Below, one piece after another: positions 9,701-18,084 of a stretch of 38,750 bases of DNA; the first letter of the stretch is position 1; each line of letters begins with the position of its first letter. The stretch spans positions 1,810,738 to 1,849,487 of the forward strand of contig BFEA01000052.1 of assembly GCA_003427395.1 (NCBI GenBank), given 5' to 3'. The notes beneath the pieces were generated by a model. It made no database searches and had not been told where the DNA came from. It saw only the letters and a list, made by a program, of their open reading frames with translations. The position numbers were made by a program, and so were the translations under genes. The stretch comes from Chara braunii. Taxonomy: Eukaryota; Streptophyta; Charophyceae; Charales; Characeae.

Positions 9701-9703
9701 GAT

Positions 9704-10335
9704 AAACCCTAAAACCACCAACCCTTAAAAAACGCCGTCCTCACCACTACGATCTTCTCTCAAATGTGACTGTACCGGACCGGGTTTATAGCTTGTCTAC
9801 ATTCACAATTAGGGTGCCTTCTGTTCGGGGGAAGAGTAGTATAAACCCTAAAACCACGAACCCTTAAAAAAAGCCGTCCGCACCAGGACGATCTTCTCCC
9901 AAATGTGACTGTACCCGACCGGGTTTATAGCTTATCTACATTCACAATTAGGGTGCCTTGTGTTCGGGGGAAGAGGGTAGTATAAACCCTAAAACCAGTT
10001 AACCCTTAAAAAAGCCGTACTCACCACTACGATCTTCTCCCAAATGTACCCTCTCAAATGTGACTGTATGGGACCGGATTCCTAGTTTGTATACATTCAC
10101 AATTAGGATGTTGTATTCGGGGGAATAGGGTGGGATAAACCCTAAAACCACCAACATATAAGTGGTACAAACCCTGACGAGGATCTTCTCCCTATGCATC
10201 TTCTCAATGTGACTGTATTGGACTGGATTTATAGCTTGTATACATTCACAATTCGGGTGCGTTGTGTTCAGAGGGAAGAGGGTAGTATACACTAACCATA
10301 GCATCAGCAACACATCACTAACAACACGCCTACTA
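9704..10335 (+). repeat. Tandem array of about 140-150 bp with telobox motifs
   Basis: Units start at 9704, 9843, 9984 and 10137, with a decayed fifth near 10285. Each of the four begins AAACCCTAAAACC (telobox). Shared blocks are GATCTTCTC, AATGTGACTGTA, ACATTCACAATT and a GTTCGGGGGAAGAG-type end. That end matches the outer end of the adjacent MITE (CTTCTTCCCCTGAATACAA inverted). Confidence 0.85.
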
Positions 10336-10337
10336 CT

Positions 10338-10446
10338 ACCTTCTTCCCCTGAATACAACGCCCGGTAATTGTCGCCGTATCTGGACTGAAAGTTGCACCA
10401 AATGCAGCTATAATGACCGGGCGTTCTATTCGGGTAAGGATGGTAC
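10338..10446 (-). mobile_element. MITE copy 2
   Basis: Same family as 3904-4014, in opposite orientation. The ends are TACCTTCTTCCCCTGAATAC and the inverse of TTCTATTCGGGTAAGGATGG. The core contains GGACTGAAAGTTGCACC. CTAC flanks both ends and may be a 4-bp target duplication. Confidence 0.75.
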
Positions 10447-10516
10447 TACGCTAACGAACGAACCACCAGCCACAAAGAAAGTCTTCGGCCGGCATCACCA
10501 TAGCAAAAACTCGACA

Positions 10517-10560
10517 CCCCCCCCCCCCCCCCCCCCCCACACACAAAAAAAAAAAAAAAC
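10517..10560. repeat. Poly-C then poly-A homopolymers
   Basis: A C run of about 22 bases, then CACACA and an A run. Confidence 0.9.
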
Positions 10561-10561
10561 T

Positions 10562-10755
10562 CTCACCCACGAACTGTTGAAATACAGATCCAAGTTCGAA
10601 TCCAGATACAATCTGATGACCAGAATAAAAATAATAAAAAATAAAAATAAAAATAATAATAATAATAACAATTCTGAATTACCTGGGGCCGGTCAGTTCA
10701 ATGATGATATCTCAAGGTCGTCGCCCTTTCAAAAAAAAAAAAAAAAAAAGGTAAA
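10562..10755 (+). mobile_element. SINE copy 4 (5'-truncated head plus body)
   Basis: GAACTGTTGAAATACAGATC and GTTCGAATCC match the SINE head without box A. After an (AAT)n stretch come GAATTACCTGGGGCCGGTC and GATGATATCTCAAGG, then an A run. The body is shared with the copy at 4.52-4.60 kb. Confidence 0.7.
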
Positions 10756-10951
10756 AGAAAAGAAAAGAAAAAAAAACTCACCGGAGAAACAAAATCCTAT
10801 GAAAGTGCTGGCGAGATTTCTCGGACACTTCAACAAAAAAAAAGAGAACAACAACCAAACCACCAATCATCACACCCCATTCGGGCCCTATTCATTAATC
10901 CCTTCTTTTTTTTTGTTCCTTTTTTTTTTTTTTTTCCCTTGGAGAAAGAGA

Positions 10952-11070
10952 AAATTTTGGACCATTCTTTTCTCAATATAAGCGTGTCGTCCTTGCGCAG
11001 GGCCCATGCTAATAATTAATCTTCATTCTCTGTATCGTTCCAATTTTAACGGATGTCCTAGAAGGACCTT
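10952..11070 (-). ncRNA. U6-like: U6 snRNA-like sequence (probable pseudogene)
   Basis: Read on the minus strand it has GGACATCCGTTAAAATTGG, AACGATACAGAGA, TTAGCATGGGCCCTGCGCAA, GGACGACACGC and ATGGTCCAAAATTTT in U6 order. The ACAGAGA box is intact, but the spacer to AGC is 16 nt instead of the canonical 5. A 5' stem (GGTCCTTCTAGGACA) resembles the U6 cap hairpin. This is the most complete of the three copies. It is more likely a repeat-embedded retro-copy than a functional gene. Confidence 0.82.
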
Positions 11071-11361
11071 ATTCATTAATCTTTTTTTTTTTTCTTTTTT
11101 TTCCATTCATCTTATTATTACATGTGGATTTCCAAAATTGGTTGTGAAGTCAACAACAAACACATATACAAACCCTTTCTCCAGAACGAAATCCACCACC
11201 AAATTTCCTCCGGCATCATCCCGGAAGGAAAGGTCTCTGAAAGTTCAGGCGATATTTCTCCGACACTTCAAAGAGTAACAACAACTGAACCATCATCAAA
11301 CGTCACACCCCATTCGCGCCCTATTCATCGATCCTTTTCTTTTTCTTTTTTTGTTGTTGTT

Positions 11362-11442
11362 GTCATCATCCTTGTGCAGGGGCCATGCTAATAATCTTCT
11401 TTCTCTGTATCGTTCCAATTTCAATGGATGTCATCAATCCTA
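11362..11442 (-). ncRNA. U6-like: U6 snRNA-like fragment
   Basis: On the minus strand: GACATCCATTGAAATTGG, AACGATACAGAGA, TTAGCATGGCCCCTGCACAA, GGATGATGAC, then (CAA)n. ACAGAGA is intact, with a 12-nt spacer before AGC. The 3' end of U6 is missing. Confidence 0.78.
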
Positions 11443-11535
11443 TCATTTGTGAAGTTCCGAAAAAAAAACGGTTGTGAAGTCAACAAAAAATACTTATCAA
11501 AGTTCAAACCCTTTCTCCAGAACAAAATCCATCAC

Positions 11536-11644
11536 TGCCGTCGTCACCCGAATAGAACGCCCGGGCATTACAGCTGTATTTTGTGCAACTTTCAGTCCAG
11601 ATACGGCGATAATTACCGGGCGTTGTATTCGGATGAAGATGGTA
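11536..11644 (+). mobile_element. MITE copy 3
   Basis: Same termini (CACCCGAATAGAACGCCCGG and inverse) and core GTGCAACTTTCAGTCCAGAT as copy 1, in the same orientation. Confidence 0.75.
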
Positions 11645-11789
11645 GCACCTGCCAACCACCACAGAATCTCCTCCGGCAGCAGTGCGGAAAGAAAAGAAAG
11701 TTCTCTGAAAGTACTGGCGAGATGTCTCCAGCTCTTGAAAGATTTAACAACATGAAACCAGACATCATGGGCCTCGCTCCACTGCTCAC

Positions 11790-12761
11790 CACATGCTCAA
11801 AATAGAAAAAAAGCAAGGCAGTGTATCTTTCCACGTTCTAGGGAAATATTCATTCTCAATTTGTACATTTGGTGAGTAGTGGAGAAAGGCCCACCATGCC
11901 CAAAAATTCAGGACAGGTATCAACAACGAACAACCAGACATCGCGCCCTATTCCGGAAAGCTCGTTTGCAAAGCACCGGCAGCTTTTGCACCAAAGGCTC
12001 CTGCCACGAATTCCGTATCGAAGACCAGGGAAATATCACCCCGATCGGGCTCCGTATTCTGATATAAACAGGTGCTATCAGCAACGCACTACGGTGGCCC
12101 CCGCTCAGGTGTGCCAGCAGCGAGCTCTCGCAGGCAGGGCCGGTGATACCAGCCCTGTTGCGAGACCCCCACCACCCGGGTGACCACCTGAAAAATCGAG
12201 CTCCTTTGCTGTAGCGCTGCAGGGCGATCCCCTCCACCTGAGCACCTGTAAAAATGAGCTCCTTTGCAGTAGGAAGGAAAGCAGCGTAATAACGTATTTC
12301 TTTTTTATAAGGAAAAAAAAAAAAGCATTTCAACCCGGCTGCCGGCTGGTTCATTAAGTGGGGAAGGATGCTTTACGAGAGGAAAGCGATGTCTGCAGAC
12401 CACAACTGTTTCCCACCCGTTGGAGTCCTCTGCGCACACCCTCGCAGAAATTTCGTCTTTTTTTTTTTTTTTTTTTTTTTTCCGTTTCTGCATCACTCGG
12501 TGCCCTCTGCAAGTGGGAGGGCAACACGGTAAACTTGGTATGATACTTGGACATGAGTGAATCTCGACCTGCGTAGGTGCATTGTTCATGTCTAGAATAT
12601 TTGGACATGAATGAATCTAGACGTAGATGGCTGGCTATGCCTGCATAGGTGCTTTGTGACTCTGTGCTGTTTGATTGGCTGATTCGACCAGCTGTGATCC
12701 TCCTCGATTGGACCTGGGATCCTGCGTTCTATTCGGGGGACCTGGTCAGTGGCAGCTGTCA
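11790..12761. other. Non-genic stretch upstream of the F-box gene
   Basis: I see no supported gene. T and A runs lie at about 12308-12323 and 12458-12481. An imperfect tandem of about 60 bp, with TTGGACATGAATGAATCT and GCATAGGTGC, lies at 12547-12652. An in-frame TGA at 12672-12674 closes the F-box frame on the 5' side. I cannot place a TATA box. Confidence 0.5.
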
Positions 12762-13943
12762 ATGGCCCCTTCGCATAAGCCGGGGAATCAACACTGGAAG
12801 GGGAAAAATCATCGTCATCATGATCAGCAGCAGCAGCAGCTATCACAGCAGGAGCTGCAGATCTCCTCTCATCCAGTCAATCCATTTGAGACAGGGATTG
12901 GATGTGACCAGTACGGCTTGTTAGAGATCGACCGGGCTCTCCGGAGACGGGGTGACTTCGCGAGGGCCTGCCACGAACTGGCACTTGTTCTGCGCACGGC
13001 CTATGACCTTCTGAGCAAATCTGCGCAAGCGGCTGTGTTCCAGGACGTGCTGACAGCGTTTCAGCAGCTTCCTCAGTCTGGTGGGAGCCGTCAGAAAGCA
13101 GCGGCGGTTGTCTTGCTCCGAGCCGCTCAAGCTGTATTGCCAAAGCAGAGGAAAATGACTGCAGTTTCTGAGTTCAGAAGAACATCGCTCGCAAACCATC
13201 GAACCTCGAAACGAGAGAAGCAATCGGATAACAAACATGACGATAACGACTCCGATGATAGCGATGCCGACATCTTGGAGATGAGCCATCTTCCCATGGA
13301 TGTGGTTGCCCATGTGCTGGACTATCTCGATCCTCCGTCGCTGGTGGCTGTGTCAGCAGTCTGCAGATCTTTCTGCGAGCTGTCGGCATCAAATGAAGAG
13401 CTTTGGGAAGCGCACTTCACAGCTCTGTTTGGTGTAGAGGCGGCAGCGGAAGCTATTGAACGAGTGCGAAGGGGGCATAAGGAGGGCGGAAGCGGGGAAG
13501 AGCGGGGTGGGCGTATGCTCGATCCCGGTTCCCGAGGACTACCGGTAGTCGACAGAAGGGCTCAGTGGCGCAGGGCTTTTGAACGTGCGGCTTGTCGAGG
13601 AGACCGAGCAAGTTTCCTGTCGTCTAATCGTGCGTATTGCACAACATGCAACCGTCTGCTTTGGATCTCCTCTCCAAAACTACGGTATGCTAGCGCTTCT
13701 GCAGATAACAGAGATGATGCTCTCACTTCGAAGCTGCAGACAGCAGTTCACGATGGCCACTGCCTTGTCCGCTCTCGTGGCAAGGAGCCTCTTCAGCACG
13801 CCCTCTATCCACTATCCCCTGAGGAGGTGGTTCTTTTCTTGAAGGATGGCTGCATTCCAATGTCTGAGTTGCTGAGTGACAGCGACTCCGATGACGAGCA
13901 CGGGTCCGCCTTCAGGTTATGGGCTCCTCCGTCCATTCGCTAG
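12762..13943 (+). CDS. F-box protein (likely SCF E3 ligase adaptor)
   Basis: A single open frame of 393 residues. The first in-frame ATG (12762) follows an upstream in-frame TGA, so I take it as the start unless a 5' exon is spliced in. Seen: a poly-Gln run (residues about 22-26), a helical region (about 50-125), an acidic Asp/Ser stretch (about 155-171), then an F-box at about 177-219 with LPMDVVAHVLDYLDPPSL, VCRSFCEL and ELWEAHF. After it come a WRRAFERA segment, a CTTC pair (293-296) followed by LLW, and an acidic DSDSDDEH near the C-terminus, ending in FRLWAPPS. F-boxes bind SKP1 and tether substrates to cullin-1 ligases. The C-terminal region with one CxxC is not LRR, kelch or WD40, so the substrate is unknown. 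Low-repeat, codon-like sequence contrasts with its surroundings. The F-box call is firm; the subfamily is not assigned. Confidence 0.85.
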   Translation: MAPSHKPGNQHWKGKNHRHHDQQQQQLSQQELQISSHPVNPFETGIGCDQYGLLEIDRALRRRGDFARACHELALVLRTAYDLLSKSAQAAVFQDVLTAFQQLPQSGGSRQKAAAVVLLRAAQAVLPKQRKMTAVSEFRRTSLANHRTSKREKQSDNKHDDNDSDDSDADILEMSHLPMDVVAHVLDYLDPPSLVAVSAVCRSFCELSASNEELWEAHFTALFGVEAAAEAIERVRRGHKEGGSGEERGGRMLDPGSRGLPVVDRRAQWRRAFERAACRGDRASFLSSNRAYCTTCNRLLWISSPKLRYASASADNRDDALTSKLQTAVHDGHCLVRSRGKEPLQHALYPLSPEEVVLFLKDGCIPMSELLSDSDSDDEHGSAFRLWAPPSIR

Positions 13944-14224
13944 GGCAACAGCATTCCCTTTGAACTGTTGCAGTAGCTCAAGCTACTTCACCTCTCTTAC
14001 CAACGATATTGAAAGCTCCTTTTTTGAGCGATGTTTTTTTGCCCTGAGTGTGGTGCCTGTAACTTTGTATGTGTTTCCTCTGTGCAAAAAAAAATATTTC
14101 TTCTTATTGCTATTATTCCCTGAGGGATTCTTTTTCGCCCTCAAGCTACTTCGTCAGAAGTACGTACATTCGGCATGTTATTACCCTCTGACACAGAACG
14201 CTGATCCCAACTCCCCGCAGAGAG
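13944..14224 (+). other. Probable 3' UTR and flank of the F-box gene
   Basis: T-rich sequence with CTGTAACTTTGTATGTG, typical of plant 3' UTRs. No clear poly(A) site was pinned and no other gene is seen. Confidence 0.4.
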
Positions 14225-14880
14225 ACCATTCCTGACGTCAGTCTCGCCCGAGGTCTGAGGACTTAGTCTTTCTGAGCTCTGGTGTCCGCTATGCTTCTTA
14301 CTCGATCTTAGCATTATAGCATGAAGACTGTCGGTCTCACCAGAGGTCTGAGGACTTAGTCTTTCTGAGCTCTGTTGTCAAGTCTTTCTGAGCTCTGGTG
14401 TCCGCTATGCTTCTTACTAGATCTTAGCATTATAGCATGAAGACTGTCGGTCCCACTGTGCGCCGAGGGTTGCACTCATCCGTAGTCGCGAGAATTTATG
14501 TTGGTGTTAGATTGTGCGAACATACCATAAAAATGGGATGGAGGAGACAAGGAAATGAGAATGACTGATGACTGCCGGACTGTGCAGACTTACCATAAGG
14601 GTGGGACAGAGAACGACAATGATATGGAGCAGAGGCTTGCACTCTCCGCAGTCATGAAAATGATTAGCCTTAGCGTGAACGCAGTCGGTCCAACTGTGCG
14701 CAGAAGCTTGCACTCGGCCGTAGTCATGAGCATTCATATGTGCGATGTTAGATTGCGCTAACTTACCATAAGAGAGTGGGGTGGAGGAGACAAGGAAATG
14801 AGAATGACCGCCGGACTGTGCGGATTTACCATAAGGGTGGGACAGAGAACAGCAAGATATGGTGCAGAAGAGCAGCAGCG
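14225..14880 (+). repeat. Nested tandem duplications
   Basis: Block 1 (about 110 bp: AGGTCTGAGGACTTAGTC, TCCGCTATGCTTCTTACT, ATTATAGCATGAAGACTG) occurs twice at 14240-14455. Block 2 (about 240 bp: TTGCACTC, GTTAGATTG, ACCATAAG, GGAGACAAGGAAATGAGAAT, GGGTGGGACAGAGAAC) occurs twice at about 14470-14700 and 14708-14850. No gene is supported. Confidence 0.8.
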
Positions 14881-15690
14881 GTGGTGCCAGGTTGTCAGAC
14901 CGGCGGTCAATGGTGGGGGGGCAGGTATGTCAAATGAACGGCAGGACCGATCTCCAGGTCTGGGGCTATTGCTGTCCCAGATGGGGCTGTTGCGAGACTC
15001 GTCTAAACAGGATTTGCTTGGGTAAGAGGGAGTCCAAGTACAGGCTATCTCCAGGTCCGGGCCTGTTGCTGTCGCAGACGAGCAGCAGCAGCAGGTAAGG
15101 TTGGAATGTGTTTGAAGTGGATGCTGGGGTTTCGTTTCGTATGGTGCACAGCATCAGAGCGTTGCTCTCTCGAAAAGAAGAAAAAAAAGGGAAGGGAAAG
15201 AAGGAAACGATGTCGGTGAAGGGCATTTTACTGCTCGAAATTTTGGACGAGGACCGCGGCCTGCAAATGATCAGTTTTTGTAAATGAGGAGGGGGGGGGC
15301 GGGGCAGGTGGGGAGGAGGCAGGAGGAGGCAGTGAAAGAAAGAAAGAAAAGGAATGTGCCCATGACACAAATTCAAGGGTCTAGGTAAGGACAAGCCGGG
15401 CTAAGCGCTTTGTTGCTTGCCTCTCTGCTCTACTTGTGAAGCAGCCCGCGACCTCTCACGGACCCATCAGCAAAATGAGAACGTACAAAAGTCGAAGAAC
15501 GGCTTCGATGAAGCAGAAGCCGAGAAGGAAGTCTGCACGCGGTTGGCTGATGCAGGGCAAAATAGGAACGGTCATATATCAGAACAGGCTGAGATGTGAG
15601 AAATGGAATGGCACATAAAGGAGGGTGGCCAAGTCACTTTGGAAGTTGTTGCCCAGCAAGGCAGACAAAGGCAGGCGGGGAGCAAAGACT
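14881..15690. other. Non-genic stretch with minor repeats
   Basis: TATCTCCAGGTC/GATCTCCAGGTC with CTGTTGCTGTC is duplicated at about 14948-15080, ending (CAG)4 followed by a good splice-donor-like GGTAAGG at 15095. Otherwise A/G-rich DNA. Short open frames at 15417-15618 have no recognisable features. Confidence 0.4.
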
Positions 15691-15699
15691 CCTTTTTCT

Positions 15700-15935
15700 A
15701 GTATTCTTGCGGAGGAATTCGAGGAGGAATATGCTATCTGGTAGCCAACCGTCCGGAAAAGGAGGAATTTGAGGAGGAAAAGGCTATCTGGTACTCAACC
15801 CTCCGGAAAAGGAGGTACTCAAACCTTCTTGTTCAATGTTATATGCAAGGCCCATGGATCGTGTGACGGAGGAATTCGAGGAGGAAAAGGCTATCTGGTA
15901 CTCAACCCTCCGGGAAAGGAGCGATCAATATCGTT
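15700..15935 (+). repeat. About 60-bp repeat, three units
   Basis: GGAGGAATTCGAGGAGGAA with GCTATCTGGTA..CAACCCTCCGG occurs at about 15711, 15759 and 15868. In one frame the units read Glu-Glu-Phe-Glu-Glu-Glu..Ile-Trp. In another they lead into a 50-codon open tail ending at 16029. I cannot tell whether this was once coding. Confidence 0.6.
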
Positions 15936-16029
15936 CAAGGGTCGTTCGGTCTTAACGGAAGGATGCGTTCGTGGGTATCGTCAATTGTATCATATGTCTG
16001 ACTTGCCGGTGGAACAGAAAACAGACTGA

Positions 16030-16560
16030 TGCTCCCGAGAATGGACAAGGAGCCAGGGCATAAGGTCCTGTTTTTTTTTTTTTTGTACTAGAGAAAAAAA
16101 GGAGAAAAAGAAAGGAAACGCAGCAGCGTAACAAAACATGCATTTCTTTTCTGTATACTTTTTTTCAGTGTTGCTTTTCTCCAGGGGAGGAAAAAGCGGG
16201 AGCAAGCAGAATGTGAGGTTCCAACTTTTTCAACTTTTTCAAAAGGAATTTTTTGAACTTGCAACCAGCCAATTGAAAGTAATGGAAAAAAAGAAAACAT
16301 TTCTGAAACTCTCTTCACTTGCCGACGTTGCTGTTAACATTTTGATCACCAATCTTTTGTTCGGCAGCCGTCGACTTTGCTGTTATTTTGTCCCTGTACC
16401 GTTTGAGACATGTTGGTTGCTGTTAACTTTGTTCTTGTACCGCTCAAGAGTTGTGGATTGACGTTAACAGTTGGTTGCTGTTGATTCCTCTCAAATAAGT
16501 GTCGACATCGGTCAGCTGCTTGATCTGTTTGACATCTGTTGTCTTCTCTTAAGCTGAAGT
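16030..16560 (+). repeat. T-rich stretch with recurrent TTGCTGTTAAC motif
   Basis: TTGCTGTTAAC or close variants recur about five times between 16329 and 16580, with GTACCGTTTGAG-like links. A T run lies at 16069-16084. No gene is supported. Confidence 0.5.
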
Positions 16561-16676
16561 AGTTGATTGCTGTTAATTGCTTGTGGTACCGTCTCCTAAG
16601 TCTCGTTCCCGCCCCCCTTTTCTATTTTCTGTGTGTGTCCTCGTAGTTGGAGGCAAGGATTTTTCTTCGACGATGG

Positions 16677-16824
16677 AAATCCTCCACCTCCCCACCCTCC
16701 TCACCCTCCTCACCCTCCTCACCCTCCTTACCCTCCTCTCCTTCTCCCTCTCCACCTCCTCCTCCTCCTGCTATCTTCTTCTTCTTCTTCTTCTTCTTCT
16801 TCTTCTTCTTCTTCTTCTTCTTCT

Positions 16825-16866
<42 letters not shown>

Positions 16867-16988
16867 CCGTTGTCGCCGTTGTCGTCGTTGTCTTCTTCTT
16901 CTTCTTCTTCTTCTTCATCGTCNCGTCTTCTTCGTCTTCTTCTTCTTCTTCTTCTTCTTCTTCTTCTTCTTCTTCTTCTTCTTCTTCT

Positions 16989-17023
<35 letters not shown>

Positions 17024-17050
17024 TGCTGCTGCTGCTGCTGCTGCTGTCTT
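16677..17050 (+). repeat. (CTT)n / (CGT)n / (CTG)n compound microsatellite
   Basis: Long (CTT)n and (CGT)n blocks follow a (CACCCTCCT)n block. There is one ambiguous base (N) at 16923. The long Ser/Leu/Phe/Val and Lys/Glu/Asp frames here are compositional. Confidence 0.95.
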
Positions 17051-17480
17051 TTTGTCTCCTCCCTGTGCCTTCTGCAGCTTTCTCTTCTCCTCCTCCTTGG
17101 TTCCTCTTCTTCTGCGCTCTAATGGCTTGGGTATTTCTATCCAGAGAACCTGATTGAGAGTAAATGCAACCGATGGCCAGGGGTGTAGGTGCTGATCTAT
17201 ATTCGTTATCTTATCCACATTCTTATCCAGGTGGTTATCTTTGCCAGCCAAGCATTTGTGACCGCTGCAACCAGTGCCGCCGAATGACAGGACAGTGGTC
17301 TTGTCCCGAGGAATCACAACCGATTCATTTGCTTCATTTTGAGTGCCATTTTTTTTCCTCCTTGTCTTTGTCTCAATTCTGCACATAGCGGTTTGCTACC
17401 TATGTGTTACGTATTGGTTGCTTGCTCCGTCTTCCTCTTCATCGTCTAAGCCGTTTTTATCCACCACTCGCCGTGTGCTG
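17051..17480. other. Non-genic stretch before the RING minisatellite
   Basis: No gene is supported. The region could contain the promoter or 5' UTR of the RING gene, but I find no convincing TATA box. Confidence 0.35.
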
Positions 17481-17559
17481 CACTCAGTGCCAGGGGCTTA
17501 AAGTCTGGTAGTAGACGGGAGAGGACGAGGGTCTATGTATTTTCCCCTTTACTCCGGTA

Positions 17560-18084
17560 GAGAGAACTGGCATGACCCCTGTCTGCGGTCTGATTTGTCT
17601 TATATGCTTGTCCTGCCCAGACACTAGAAGATCTGCAGAGTATGAGCCTTTGCCCCACCTCAAGAGAACTGTAATGCCATCATTCTGCACTCCGGTTTGT
17701 CCTTTCTCCGTTTCTGAATCTTCATGAACACTAGAAGATCAGCAGAGTGTACCACTTTGCCCCCCTTGAGAGAAGTGTAATGCCCCATTGCCCCCCATGA
17801 GATAACTGTAACATCCCCCACTCTGCACTCTTATTTATCCTATATACACCCCTGTGTCCCTCTTGAGGGAACTGTGATGCCCCCTTGCACCCATGAGAGA
17901 ACTGTACTACCCCATCTCCATTTCCGACGCCTGTAATGCCCCCTTTCTGTACTCTAATTTGCCCTATCTGTGCTTCAAAATTTCCGAGCACTAGAAGATC
18001 TGCAGAGTATACCCCCTTGGCCCATTTTGAGGGAAGTTTAATGCCCCCTTTCTGCACTTCAAATCTGTCCTACATGTGTTTCCA
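17560..18084 (+). repeat. Degenerate tandem copies of the RING exon start
   Basis: Units of about 60-130 bp reproduce pieces of the sequence that encodes the RING N-terminus: CTCTAATTTGCC..TATCTGTGCTTC, ACTAGAAGATCTGCAGAGTA, and a GAGAGAACTGTAATGCCCC link. Copies of the AGAAGATCTGCAGAG block lie near 17625, 17735 (one change) and 17992, with the coding one near 18140. Two upstream copies even start ATG-Pro-Pro-Phe-Cys-Thr (17936 and about 18040), as the gene does at 18085. They are frame-broken and would act as upstream ORFs if transcribed. Confidence 0.75.

Larger units (their letters stand above)
10780..11760. repeat. Triplicated segment around the U6-like copies
   Basis: Three diverged units at about 10780-10905, 11180-11330 and 11660-11790 share CTGAAAGT..GGCGA..TTTCTC..ACACTTCAA and, in the first two, CACACCCCATTCG and CCCTATTCAT. 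The first two are each followed by a U6-like copy on the minus strand, so U6 is embedded in the repeat. Confidence 0.65.

Noticed and set aside
16577-17386. Frames of 168-254 codons across the trinucleotide field
   Set aside because: Homopolymeric Ser/Leu/Phe/Lys/Glu/Asp and an N base; no conserved part.
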